From: an uncultured Bacteroidales bacterium | Lineage (GTDB): Bacteria > Bacteroidota > Bacteroidia > Bacteroidales > Bacteroidaceae | Assembly (NCBI GenBank): GCA_902798615.1 | Contig: CADBXL010000025.1 | Coordinates: 1-52,178, forward strand | Direction: 5' to 3' | Length of the DNA stretch: 52,178 bases | Shown here: positions 42,918 through 51,537 of the stretch, one piece after another | Layout: every line of letters starts with the position of its first letter | Numbering within the stretch: position 1 is the stretch's first letter | Program-made: the position numbers and the translations under genes | The notes under the pieces: model-generated | Told to the model about the DNA's origin: nothing | Seen by the model: only the letters and a program-made list of their open reading frames with translations | The model's database searches: none

Positions 42918-42949
42918 TTGCTTAATTTGAAAAACTTTTAGTATTTTTG
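42918..42949 (+). promoter_or_regulatory. Promoter of the orphan RHS tip
   Basis: TTG (42918-42920), 21 nt, TATTTTTG (42942-42949). The ATG at 42958 is only 9 nt beyond the -7 element, so the mRNA would be almost leaderless. Confidence 0.6.
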
Positions 42950-42957
42950 TCCTCGAT

Positions 42958-43947
42958 ATGAGCAATATCCGAACATACAGGGTTAATCATGCAATGCAGA
43001 TGATTTCTATTCCTCTGCATTCTACCACTAACAGCTATCATCTCGGGAATAACGATGAGGTAGTGGATGAATATGGATATGTTTCTCAAGTTACGAACTA
43101 TTATCCATTCGGTGCGCCTTATGCTGATGCCACAGCAGTCAAGAATGCAGACTTTCAGCCATACAAGTACAACGGCAAGGAACTTGACCTGATGCATGGT
43201 CTTAACACATACGACTATGGTGCTCGTCAGCATGACCCTATCCTCGCAAGATGGGATAGGATGGATCCGCATTGTGAAAGCTATTACCCGCATAGTCCCT
43301 TTAACTATTGTGTGAACAATCCTGTGAATGTGATTGATCCTGATGGAAAAGACGGTTATTTGATTATTTGGGCAAGCAGTGATGGTCAGTATGGACATGC
43401 TGCATTTGCAGTTGACAATCATGATTTTGACAATACAACTTTAGCTCCTTGCCCCGAATCTAATGGCACACTAACAGTATATGATCTTTTTCCACAAGGA
43501 GATTATGACGTTTTTGACGCAATATTTGATACCTCAGTTCCCGCTTCGTATGAAGGGGAATCGTATAAATTAGATGATATAAAAAAGAATGGCACTGTCC
43601 GCGAAGACAAAAAACCAGATGGAATCATAAGATTAAAAGGAAACAAGAGTGACAACGAACTGAAAACCATTATGGAGAATCTCCAAGATGTTCATAAAAA
43701 TTATAAAGGGCAATCGTGGAATTGTTCGACTTATGCGAGAGAAGGTGTTAGAGCGGCAACAGGAACAGAAGTCAAAGGTGAAGAAACTTCTAAAGGAATC
43801 TTTTCTGATTATAATTATGTAACCCCCAATGCATTATATGAAGCAACCAAAAAGTTAAATGGAGCTACCATAGTGATGGATGCAGGAAATAAAACTAATT
43901 ATAAGTTTGAATCCAAAAGAAGTAATTCTTCTAAAACGAAAAAATAG
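42958..43947 (+). CDS. Orphan RHS-repeat C-terminal tip with candidate toxin domain
   Basis: The 329-residue protein lacks the long RHS barrel. Residues about 27-125 are the last RHS repeat and the core boundary (YYPFGAPY, YKYNGKELDLMHGLNTYDYGARQHDPILARWDRMDP, NPVNVIDPDGKD). What follows (about 128-329) is a variable domain with GQYGHAAFAVDNHDF and SWNCSTYAREGVRAATG, a His-then-Cys arrangement seen in permuted NlpC/P60-like thiol hydrolases; this assignment is weak. Displaced tips like this usually serve as reserve toxin cassettes. It has its own promoter, and a small lipoprotein gene follows by 1 nt. Confidence 0.8.
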   Translation: MSNIRTYRVNHAMQMISIPLHSTTNSYHLGNNDEVVDEYGYVSQVTNYYPFGAPYADATAVKNADFQPYKYNGKELDLMHGLNTYDYGARQHDPILARWDRMDPHCESYYPHSPFNYCVNNPVNVIDPDGKDGYLIIWASSDGQYGHAAFAVDNHDFDNTTLAPCPESNGTLTVYDLFPQGDYDVFDAIFDTSVPASYEGESYKLDDIKKNGTVREDKKPDGIIRLKGNKSDNELKTIMENLQDVHKNYKGQSWNCSTYAREGVRAATGTEVKGEETSKGIFSDYNYVTPNALYEATKKLNGATIVMDAGNKTNYKFESKRSNSSKTKK

Positions 43948-43948
43948 A

Positions 43949-44350
43949 ATGATAATGAAAAAAAATGCAGCAATAATAATGTTTGAAATCATGTTTATAT
44001 CATTCTTATCCTCTTGTCAAAGGAAAGGTGAGGCATTATACATTCCGGATATTGAACATACTGATTCCATTTCCTATAAGACGTATCAGCATAAATCTGA
44101 TTCCATCATAATTGACTCCATTATAATCAAGGATAAAGATGATATCAAAGAAGTGATAAACTTATTAAAAAATCATACTTTCAAGGTCGATGCTAAATTT
44201 GCATCCGATAAAAGAATGACATTTTACATAAAAGGAGTAGAAGAAAACATCTCAATAAGTAAAAAAGGAGTAAAAGGTATAAAATATAATGGTGAATACA
44301 GATGTGATGTAGATGTCGAAACATTTATGGAGAAACTTTTAGATAATTAA
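43949..44350 (+). CDS. Small lipoprotein, candidate immunity protein
   Basis: The start at 43949 (or 43955) gives MIMKKNAAIIMFEIMFISFLSSCQRKG, a lipoprotein signal peptide ending in LSSC; the longer frame start at 43880 lies inside the RHS gene. The 133-residue protein has a mature part (IIIDSIIIKDKDDIKEVINLLKNHTFKVDAKFASDKRMTFYIKG) that looks like one compact alpha/beta domain. It begins 1 nt after the RHS stop, so a toxin-immunity pair acting in the periplasm is likely by position. Confidence 0.65.
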   Translation: MIMKKNAAIIMFEIMFISFLSSCQRKGEALYIPDIEHTDSISYKTYQHKSDSIIIDSIIIKDKDDIKEVINLLKNHTFKVDAKFASDKRMTFYIKGVEENISISKKGVKGIKYNGEYRCDVDVETFMEKLLDN

Positions 44351-44380
44351 TCTCTCCCCCATACCTCAATCAATCCCTCG

Positions 44381-44405
44381 TGAATTCCTTGGGGTGTGGG
44401 ATTTT
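44381..44405 (+). repeat. Half copy of the CCTTGG..GTGTGGGA hairpin
   Basis: GAATTCCTTGGGGTGTGGGA followed by TTTT matches the right half of the hairpin at 18561-18605 and of the terminator at 42572-42618. Confidence 0.6.
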
Positions 44406-44419
44406 AATCCCTCTAACCT

Positions 44420-44475
44420 CCCCTTCTCTCAACCTTTAGACGCTTTGTCTTTAGTGCTGAGAGAAGGGGATTTTT
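44420..44475 (+). terminator. Terminator with CCCCTTCTCT stem, copy 1
   Basis: CCCCTTCTCTC pairs with GAGAGAAGGGG around a loop containing CTTTAGACGCTTTGTCTTTAG and is followed by ATTTTT. Confidence 0.8.
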
Positions 44476-44491
44476 CTATGCTTTAGGTCTG

Positions 44492-44621
44492 CTCTTCCTC
44501 CTATGTTCCTCCCTTATGCCTCCTAACCAAACTCGATGAAGCTCTTATCCTTTATAAGAGAAAAAGCGGAGGTCCATCGAGTTTGGTTAGGAGGATCATA
44601 GGAGGATGAAGGGAGGAAGAA
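44492..44621. repeat. Palindromic element, CCAAACTCGATGA family, copy 3
   Basis: The longest copy: arms 44492-44539 and 44573-44621 are complementary with a few changes and extend outward with extra CTCCTATGTTCCTCCC-type sequence. The centre holds a CTCTTAT/ATAAGAG hairpin. Confidence 0.85.
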
Positions 44622-44662
44622 TATGGATGTTGTTTGATCTATACGAGAAAATCGGGATATGA

Positions 44663-44694
44663 TTTGGTGATATGGGAAAAATCGCTTATCTTTG
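44663..44694 (+). promoter_or_regulatory. Promoter of the 161-residue secreted protein gene
   Basis: TTTG (44663-44666), 20 nt, TATCTTTG (44687-44694), about 80 nt before the ATG. Confidence 0.75.
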
Positions 44695-44775
44695 CATGCA
44701 ATAAACAAATAGAGGTATTACAATATATACTCCAGAGTAGTAAAATAAATTTTCATATAAAATATATCGATAATT

Positions 44776-45261
44776 ATGCAAAAAAAGCTTTTTGTAATGT
44801 CATTAATAACATTACTGTCTTTCCTTTCAATGCAGGTAGTGGCTCAAACAATAAATAGTGCTACTGATTTGAAGAATTTCTATATGAAATATTTATCTGA
44901 CGATCCAGATGCATATGAAAAGGCAGCTGCAGATTATTGTACAGTTCCATTATATAAAAAATGGGAAAAAATTACATCTGAAGTATATGATCCATTCACA
45001 TTGGGCTATTTTGAAGACGACGAATTAATAAAACAATCTATTGTCATCAAAGAAAAATCTCCTAAAACTATATATGAGGTTTCATTTAAAGTCCATGAAT
45101 ACTCAAACAAACAAATAAAAACTGTTAGTCTTTTTATTTATGTAGAAGGAAAAGGGAAAATTTACAAGATTGTGCGATCTTCCGACAATATGACCATCGA
45201 AGATACTCAGCTAACACATTCCACATCAGATTCGGATGGTAAAACGGAGCAAACGGAATAA
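44776..45261 (+). CDS. Small secreted protein of unknown function
   Basis: The 161-residue protein has a signal peptide (MQKKLFVMSLITLLSFLSMQVVAQ) and a mature part (DLKNFYMKYLSDDPDAYEKAAADYCTVPLYKKWEK, then beta strands with IYEVSFKVHEYSNKQIKTVSLFIYVEGKGKIYKI) that resembles DUF3828-like periplasmic proteins. It ends in a Ser/Thr/Asp-rich tail. Its place after an RHS tip and lipoprotein makes a second immunity-type gene possible, but nothing proves it. Confidence 0.7.
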   Translation: MQKKLFVMSLITLLSFLSMQVVAQTINSATDLKNFYMKYLSDDPDAYEKAAADYCTVPLYKKWEKITSEVYDPFTLGYFEDDELIKQSIVIKEKSPKTIYEVSFKVHEYSNKQIKTVSLFIYVEGKGKIYKIVRSSDNMTIEDTQLTHSTSDSDGKTEQTE

Positions 45262-45308
45262 CCCAATTCTAAACGTTCAAAAGATCACATAGAATACTCT
45301 CTACACAT

Positions 45309-45370
45309 CCCCTTCTCTTAGTCTTTAGACACTTTGTCTTTAGTGCTGAGAGAAGGGGAGTTTCTTTTTT
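45309..45370 (+). terminator. Terminator with CCCCTTCTCT stem, copy 2
   Basis: Stem CCCCTTCTCT/AGAGAAGGGG; the loop differs from copy 1 at only three or four positions. It is followed by TTTCTTTTTT. Confidence 0.8.
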
Positions 45371-45434
45371 TAGGTTTGTTCTTCCTTCGAAGGTATGGAC
45401 AAAAGATGAAATACAGCGGGGTACTGATTTACTT

Positions 45435-45694
45435 TAACGTCAGTTCGACGAATTCCACGAATGGCAGCAAGCTGCCTTAACCACTGCGTGGAGCTACACG
45501 AATTACCATTAATACTCACAAATTTTCCACGAATTATTTTTTCTCTGTCCCGATTTTTTCGAATATTCGAATTATTTTTCGCTGAAGCTCAACAAGCTGA
45601 AGCAAGTCGGGATGAAAATTATCGATTAATTCGCGATAATTCATGGAAATTCATGTAGCCAAGCGCAGCGTTTATTTTCGTCGAACTCACGTTA
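45435..45694. repeat. MITE-like element, AACGTGAATTCGA family, copy 3
   Basis: Ends TAACGTCAGTTCGACGAA (45435-45452) and TTCGTCGAACTCACGTTA (to 45694). Inside are GGCAGCAAGCTGCC, CCACTGCGTGG, GTAGCCAAGCGCAGCG and periodic GAATTA motifs, in the opposite orientation to copy 1. Its last three bases are the stop codon of the HAD gene. Confidence 0.88.
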
Positions 45695-46405
45695 CTTTAT
45701 CAGTTTTATTATCTCTTCCAGTTCCGTTACGATATACGTTGGCTTTCTTGGAGGCACGAAGCTGGCATCCCATCTATTATATAATATTGTATCCAAGCCG
45801 GCATCCATAGCGCCTTCGATGTCAGCTATGTAGTTATCTCCAATCATCAGAGTGGTTTCCGGCTTTGCACCTGTTTTCTCGAAGGCATAGTCGAAGAATT
45901 TCTTCGATGGCTTGTTTGCTCCAGCATCCTCACTAAGAATTACGGTATCAAAGTAGTCATAGAGTCCACAGGCACGGAGTTTCTTGTACTGTATCTCATG
46001 AAAGCCATTACTGCAAATATGTAAATGGCATCCCTGTGTTTTCAAAAAAGTTACCAACTCCAATGCCCCCTTAACCGTACCTGGCTTATTAGAGCAAAAA
46101 TCAAGGAACTTATCACTTATCTCCAGACAAAACTCTTCGGTTACATTCTCAAGTCCCTTACCAAGACTCAAAGGGCGACGGAATCTCTCCACGATGAGAT
46201 ATTGACGGTCAATCTCACCTTTATTATATAAGGTCCAGAGATCAAGATTGGTCTTCCAATAGTTATCATAGAAGAAATTCGGATCATCAAAATATCTCCC
46301 TAAAGAAAAGAAATCGAAGGTCTCGGCAAGCGCAATTATAGCATTACCCCTTGTATCATAAAGGGTATCGTCAAAATCAATAAATATGTCGTTGTAAGTT
46401 TTCAT
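45692..46405 (-). CDS. HAD-family hydrolase, YjjG-like
   Basis: The start at 46405 (MKTYNDIFIDFDDTLYDTRGN) is used; the longer frame from 46432 would run through the promoter. The 237-residue protein has HAD motif I (DFDDTLYDT), a helical cap, motif II (ICSNGFHEIQ), the lysine of motif III (GANKPSKKFFDYA) and motif IV (MIGDNYIADIEGA). It resembles the YjjG nucleotide 5'-phosphatase group. The TAA stop codon is part of the end of a MITE-like repeat. Confidence 0.9.
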   Translation of the reverse strand: MKTYNDIFIDFDDTLYDTRGNAIIALAETFDFFSLGRYFDDPNFFYDNYWKTNLDLWTLYNKGEIDRQYLIVERFRRPLSLGKGLENVTEEFCLEISDKFLDFCSNKPGTVKGALELVTFLKTQGCHLHICSNGFHEIQYKKLRACGLYDYFDTVILSEDAGANKPSKKFFDYAFEKTGAKPETTLMIGDNYIADIEGAMDAGLDTILYNRWDASFVPPRKPTYIVTELEEIIKLIK

Positions 46406-46409
46406 GCTG

Positions 46410-46417
46410 CAAAGGTA
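46410..46417 (-). promoter_or_regulatory. -7 element of the HAD gene (near-leaderless)
   Basis: TACCTTTG (46417-46410) ends only 5 nt before the ATG at 46405. Transcription would start at or very near the start codon. No convincing -33 TTG is seen at 19-21 bp. Confidence 0.55.
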
Positions 46418-46426
46418 ATAAAAAAA

Positions 46427-46490
46427 GTTCATAGTTCATAGTGCATAGTGCATAATTAAAACTATGAATTATTAATTATGAACTATGAAC
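46427..46490. repeat. Inverted GTTCATAGTTCATA repeat
   Basis: GTTCATAGTTCATA (46427-46440) is the complement of TATGAACTATGAAC (46477-46490), with further GTGCATA repeats inside. Confidence 0.8.
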
Positions 46491-46598
46491 TAGAATAAAA
46501 ATGTCATTTTTTTCCACAGATTTGTCCTTTTTTAACATATTCGGTAACAAATTATGCATTTTTTGTCATAAAATTAGCATTTTTTGTAGAAAAAATAT

Positions 46599-46606
46599 TA
46601 ATTTTG
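46599..46606 (+). promoter_or_regulatory. -7 element for the susC/susD operon
   Basis: TAATTTTG fits the -7 consensus, about 98 nt before the susC ATG. A TTTG at 46583-46586 is too close to serve as -33. Confidence 0.45.
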
Positions 46607-46703
46607 CGAACAAATTGACATTAGGGTAAAGAGTAAAGTGTAAAGGATAAAGAAAAAAAAAGATTTTAGTATAAAGTATAAACATAATCAAGTAAGAGTA
46701 TTT

Positions 46704-49700
46704 ATGAAAAGAAAACTAACAATGATGCTTCTGTGCATGATGATGGCAGTGACTGCCCTCGCACAATCAGCAATCAGCGGTACAGTTATTTCTGCTCAGG
46801 ACGGTGAGCCAGTCATTGGTGCAGCTGTAAAAGTAAAAGGTTCCACACAAGGTGTTGTAACAAACCTTGAAGGTAAGTTTACTATCAATACAGAGGCAGG
46901 ACAGACTCTCGTCTTCTCCTATGTCGGCATGCAGACAAAGGAGGCTACAGCAAAAAACGGCATGAAGGTAACACTTGATGCTGACGACAAAGTCCTTGAC
47001 GAGGTCGTCGTAACAGCTATGGGTATCACCCGTTCAAAGAAGTCTTTGGGCTATGCCTCTCAGGATCTTAAGGATGGTGAACTCAGCACATCTGGAACAA
47101 GCTCTCTGGCTAACGCTATTCAGGGCAAGCTCACAGGTGTAGATATCCGTCAGTCTTCTGGCGCTCCTGGTGCATCTTCACAGATTGTCATCCGTGGTGC
47201 ACGTTCATTCGACGGCAACAACCAGCCTCTTTATGTAGTTGACGGTATGCCAATTACAACAAAGGCAGACTTCGATACATACGATTCTGTAACAGGAGCT
47301 AATATCTCCGACCGTTCTATTGATATCAACCCTGACGATATTGAGAGCATCAACGTACTTAAAGGTCAGGCTGCTTCTGCCCTCTATGGTATTCGTGCTT
47401 CAAATGGTGTGATTGTCATCACCACAAAGCGTGGAAAGGCAGGTCAGAGCAAGCCACAGATTGTGCTCAACACCAATATCTCTGCTCAGTCTATGTCTCG
47501 TGAGTTCAAGCACCAGCAGGTATATGCTCAGGGCAATAGCATAGAATCAGGTTACAACCCAACATCTTCTCAGTCTTGGGGTCCTAAGATTGCCGACCTT
47601 GCCAATGACCCTGGGTACGGCGGCAATACAGACAACAAGTACACTCAGGCAAGCGGCAAGCATCAGGGAATGTACTACAACACCAAGCGTGTTGCAGCAG
47701 GTCTTGACGGCTGGACAACTCCAGAGACTTACGATAACCTCTATGACTATCTTCAGACAGGTTGCACAGAGAATACGAACCTGAGCATCTCTCAGGCTAT
47801 CAACAACCTCAACTACTCATTCTCTATCAGCAACTCACATCAGGACGGTATCATTCCTTCTACAGGTATGGATCGTTGGGGTGGTCGTGGCGTTGTTGAC
47901 TGGACAATTAACAAGGAGTGGAAGACTGGTTTCTCTGCCAACTACTCTTCAAGCGAAATCACAAGTGCTCCTGGTGCCAACAACGGTATCATGAACGTGC
48001 TCTATTCTTGTCCTGCTGAGTATAATCTCAAAGGCATTCCTTATTGCTCTCCATCTGATCCAACTCAGCAGATTCTCTTCCGTTCTACATCATTCAACAA
48101 CCCTTACTGGTGGTCAGCAAATGATGAATTCGGTCAGCACACAAACCGTTTCTTCGGCAATGCTTACTTCGAGTATGCTCCAAACATCGGTCTTGAAGGC
48201 TTCACTCTTAAGTTCCGTGAGCAGGCAGGTATTGATATGTGGACCTCAAACTACAGCAAAGTAGCAGAGATAGGTTCTGCATACAACAAGAAAGGTGAGA
48301 TTGAGAACTATGGTTCACAGCACAATGTATTCAACAATACATTTACAGCAAACCTTGACGGTCGTATCAACGAAGACTGGGGACTCAACATCATCCTCGG
48401 TAATGAGGTTAACCATGAGAACAAACGCATTTGGGATTATGATGGTACGAATTTCAATTTCTATGGCTTCCCTGTAATGAGTAACGTCAAATCCATAGCA
48501 GGCGGTGAAGAAAGCCCAGAATACACCAGAAGCGAACGTACAGTAGGTTTCTTCGGTAGTTTTTCTGCCGACTGGAAGAATATGCTCTACCTCACAGTAA
48601 CAGGTCGTAACGACTATGTTTCTACCATGCCACGCGGAAGCCGCAGTTTCTTCTATCCTTCTGTTTCTCTCGGATGGGAATTCACACAACTCCCAACATT
48701 CCAGAATCAGAACATCCTTACCTATGGTAAGCTACGTGCATCTTACGCTCAGGTAGGTCAGGCAGGTAATTATTATGAAACATACTATTCAACACCAAAC
48801 TATGGTGGTGGTTTCTATAGTTTCACTCCAATAGCATACCCACTTCCAAGCGGAAGCTCTGCCTATGCTCCTTATCAAACTCTCTACGACCCTAACCTGA
48901 AGCCTCAGAACACTACAAACTGGGAGACAGGTATTGATCTCGCTTTCTGGAATGGCAGAATCAAGTTCAACTACACTTACAGCTACCAGAACGTAGTAGA
49001 TCAGATTTTCGAGGTTCCTTGCGATCCAACAATGGGCTATAAGTACATGATGACAAACGCAGGTCGTATGAAGACAAACTCTCACGAGATTTCTCTTAAT
49101 GCAGCAATCGTTCAGATGAAGGACTGGGACGTTAACCTCGGCATTAACTGGACAGCGGTTGACAATAAGGTTGTAGAGCTCGCAGAGGGTGTAGAGTCAA
49201 TCATGCTCGGCGGTTTCGTAGAGCCACAGGTTCGCGCTCAGGCTGGTTGTACATATCCAAACATCTACGGTTATGCCTTCGAGCGTACCGAGGATGGACA
49301 GCTGCTTCTCCTCGATGGCCTGCCACAGGCAACCACAGACAGCCAAGACCTTGGCAACTGTGCTCCAGACTGGACTATGGGCCTTAACTTCTCAGTCCGT
49401 TGGAAGCGTCTCACCCTCGACACAACTTGGAGCTGGCAGAAGGGCGGTAAGATGTATCATGGTACAAACATGACCATGAACTACTTCGGTGCAACTGAGG
49501 AATCTCTCCCTTACCACGAAGGCACAATGGTTGCAGATGGAATTGATATGGTAACCGGTCAGAAGAATACTAAAGAGGTTAGCAAGCAGGACTACTATGC
49601 AGCTTACTATGACGTAACAGAGGCAGGTATATACGACACAAGCTTCTTCAAGCTCCGTGACCTCACCCTTACCTACGATCTCCCTAAGTTCCTCGGTATC

Positions 49701-49865
49701 GACGCATCTATATATGGCTTTGTCCGCAACATTCTCGTTTGGGCCAAGATGCCTAATTTCGATCCAGAGTCATCACAGGGTAACGGTAATATGTCAGGTT
49801 ACTTCGAGCGTTTCTCTGTTCCTGCAACAAAGAGCATCGGTGGTGGTCTGAAAATTACATTCTAA
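46704..49865 (+). CDS. SusC/RagA-family TonB-linked outer membrane protein
   Basis: The 1053-residue protein starts with a signal peptide (MKRKLTMMLLCMMMAVTALAQ), then a carboxypeptidase-regulatory-like domain (about 22-100, SGTVISAQDGEPVIGAAVKVKG), a TonB-box region (LDEVVVTAMG), a plug domain (about 110-240, with GKLTGVDIRQSSGAPGASSQIVIRG and VDGMPI) and a beta-barrel ending in an aromatic residue (GGGLKITF). With its SusD partner it would import a large ligand across the outer membrane, using energy from an ExbB-ExbD complex. The ligand cannot be told; no glycosidase or sigma/anti-sigma gene is adjacent inside the window. Confidence 0.95.
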   Translation: MKRKLTMMLLCMMMAVTALAQSAISGTVISAQDGEPVIGAAVKVKGSTQGVVTNLEGKFTINTEAGQTLVFSYVGMQTKEATAKNGMKVTLDADDKVLDEVVVTAMGITRSKKSLGYASQDLKDGELSTSGTSSLANAIQGKLTGVDIRQSSGAPGASSQIVIRGARSFDGNNQPLYVVDGMPITTKADFDTYDSVTGANISDRSIDINPDDIESINVLKGQAASALYGIRASNGVIVITTKRGKAGQSKPQIVLNTNISAQSMSREFKHQQVYAQGNSIESGYNPTSSQSWGPKIADLANDPGYGGNTDNKYTQASGKHQGMYYNTKRVAAGLDGWTTPETYDNLYDYLQTGCTENTNLSISQAINNLNYSFSISNSHQDGIIPSTGMDRWGGRGVVDWTINKEWKTGFSANYSSSEITSAPGANNGIMNVLYSCPAEYNLKGIPYCSPSDPTQQILFRSTSFNNPYWWSANDEFGQHTNRFFGNAYFEYAPNIGLEGFTLKFREQAGIDMWTSNYSKVAEIGSAYNKKGEIENYGSQHNVFNNTFTANLDGRINEDWGLNIILGNEVNHENKRIWDYDGTNFNFYGFPVMSNVKSIAGGEESPEYTRSERTVGFFGSFSADWKNMLYLTVTGRNDYVSTMPRGSRSFFYPSVSLGWEFTQLPTFQNQNILTYGKLRASYAQVGQAGNYYETYYSTPNYGGGFYSFTPIAYPLPSGSSAYAPYQTLYDPNLKPQNTTNWETGIDLAFWNGRIKFNYTYSYQNVVDQIFEVPCDPTMGYKYMMTNAGRMKTNSHEISLNAAIVQMKDWDVNLGINWTAVDNKVVELAEGVESIMLGGFVEPQVRAQAGCTYPNIYGYAFERTEDGQLLLLDGLPQATTDSQDLGNCAPDWTMGLNFSVRWKRLTLDTTWSWQKGGKMYHGTNMTMNYFGATEESLPYHEGTMVADGIDMVTGQKNTKEVSKQDYYAAYYDVTEAGIYDTSFFKLRDLTLTYDLPKFLGIDASIYGFVRNILVWAKMPNFDPESSQGNGNMSGYFERFSVPATKSIGGGLKITF

Positions 49866-49893
49866 TTATTTTTAATGTATCAAGAAAAATCAG

Positions 49894-51375
49894 ATGATTA
49901 TGAAGAAATATATAGTAATGGCAATGTCTGTCGCTCTTTTCGGCATGACATCATGTTCTGAGGACCAGCTTGATGAGGTAAACAAGAACTACAAATACCC
50001 TGCAGCAAATGTCGTTCCGGCACACCTTCAGATTACAGATGCCATCATGGCAACAGCATTCCACACAACTTCAGGTGATTATTCCTTCTACCTCTCTTCT
50101 CTTACCGAGCAGCAGGTAGGTACAGGTAATAACCAATTCATGAAGGCAGAACTACGTAACGCAGGTGAAATTGCAGCTCCATCTACATTCGACAATGTTT
50201 GGAACTCTACATACTCAAATCTCCTGAACATCAAGGAGATGATTGACAAGGTAGAGAAGAACATAGCAAGCAGCGGCGGTCAGCTCGACGTTCTCGGTGC
50301 AGCACAGGTTCTCAAGGTTATCAACTTTGAAATCCTCACAGACATGCACGGAGATATTCCATACTCTGAGGCACTCCAGACTTCCGCTAACATGCAGCCG
50401 AAGTCAGATTCTCAGGAAAGCATATATGCCGACCTTGTCAAGACAATCAACAATGCTATCGAGAACCTGAATACTGCCACAGAAGAAAAAATGGCAAATT
50501 TCGGTTCTGAGGATATTCTCTTCAAAGGCAACACAAAGAAGTGGCTGGCACTTGCCTATGCAGTAAAGGCACGTCTTTATATTCATCAGACGGCCGTAAA
50601 CGCCAATGCAGCAGCAGAAGCACTCAAGGCAGCAGACCAAGCTCTTGAGCTTGGTTTTGCAGGTTGCTACGTAAAAGAGTTTGACGGTAATGTAGCCGTA
50701 AACCCTTGGGCAGCATTCTCGGACAGTCGTGGCTATACTGCTCCATCAAAGACAGTTGTTGACCTCATGGGCGAAAAAGACCCACGCCTCAAGCACTATA
50801 TCACAGAAACGGCTCCAGACAACGGCTTTACAGACGTTTACGGCTATGAGCCTGGAACATACGGAACCCCAGGTGACGAGGATTTTGCAAAAGGAAGCTG
50901 GACTCCAAATATCTCTGAATACTACTATATGTTCAATGAGCCTGTTCAGGTGCTTTCCCTCCACGAACTTTACTTCATCAAGGCTGAGGCAGAGGCACGT
51001 ACTGGTAAGGATGCAACAAAATCCTTCAAGCAGGCTGTTCAGGCTTCTATCACAGAGAGCAATAGCTGGGTAGGCGACGAGGAGACAGGTGAAACCTATG
51101 CTAAATCTCTCGGTTCTGCTACTTTGGAGAAGATATTTGTGCAGAAGTATATTGCTATGGCAATTGACGAGCACATCCAGACTTACAACGACCTCCGCCG
51201 TTGTATGGCTATGGGCGAGAACTATATCACTCTCACAAACCCTAAGAACAATCAGAGCGGTCTCAATCGCTGGCCTTACCTTCTCCCTTACGGTCAGGGT
51301 TCATTGGTATCAAACCCAAATCTCAAGACCGTTGATATCTATGCTAAGCAATGCTGGCTTTTCGGCGGCAAGTAA
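49894..51375 (+). CDS. SusD/RagB-family lipoprotein
   Basis: The 493-residue protein begins MIMKKYIVMAMSVALFGMTSC, a lipoprotein signal peptide (the second Met at 49900 is an equally good start). The body has helix-pair repeats of the SusD fold with NVVPAHLQITDAIMATAF, FDNVWNSTYSNLLNIKEM, ILTDMHGDIPYSEAL, KWLALAYAVKARLYIH and YFIKAEAEARTGKD, resembling the SusD_2 subgroup. It forms the surface lid of the SusC transporter encoded 28 nt upstream in the same operon. Confidence 0.94.
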   Translation: MIMKKYIVMAMSVALFGMTSCSEDQLDEVNKNYKYPAANVVPAHLQITDAIMATAFHTTSGDYSFYLSSLTEQQVGTGNNQFMKAELRNAGEIAAPSTFDNVWNSTYSNLLNIKEMIDKVEKNIASSGGQLDVLGAAQVLKVINFEILTDMHGDIPYSEALQTSANMQPKSDSQESIYADLVKTINNAIENLNTATEEKMANFGSEDILFKGNTKKWLALAYAVKARLYIHQTAVNANAAAEALKAADQALELGFAGCYVKEFDGNVAVNPWAAFSDSRGYTAPSKTVVDLMGEKDPRLKHYITETAPDNGFTDVYGYEPGTYGTPGDEDFAKGSWTPNISEYYYMFNEPVQVLSLHELYFIKAEAEARTGKDATKSFKQAVQASITESNSWVGDEETGETYAKSLGSATLEKIFVQKYIAMAIDEHIQTYNDLRRCMAMGENYITLTNPKNNQSGLNRWPYLLPYGQGSLVSNPNLKTVDIYAKQCWLFGGK

Positions 51376-51411
51376 GCATTTGACAAGATTTCTTTGAAAA
51401 CTCAATCAGAT

Positions 51412-51447
51412 AAGGATGAGTCCTCGTTTCGGGGGCTCATCTTTTTC
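51412..51447 (+). terminator. Terminator of the susC/susD operon
   Basis: GATGAGTCCTCG pairs, with one mismatch, with CGGGGGCTCATC around TTT, followed by TTTTTCG. Confidence 0.75.
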
Positions 51448-51469
51448 GTTTCTCAATTATCACTTGCTT

Positions 51470-51530
51470 TAGCTTGATGAGCCTTAGCGAAGAACTTGCA
51501 TAGCTTGGTGAGCCTTAGCGAACAATTCAT
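51470..51530. repeat. Two copies of AGCTTGATGAGCCTTAGCGA
   Basis: The segment occurs at about 51471-51490 and, with one change, at 51502-51521. Its complement occurs inside the MITE-like copy 2 (near 12571-12590), and a variant inside copy 3, so these may be remnants of that family. Confidence 0.7.
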
Positions 51531-51537
51531 ATAGTGT

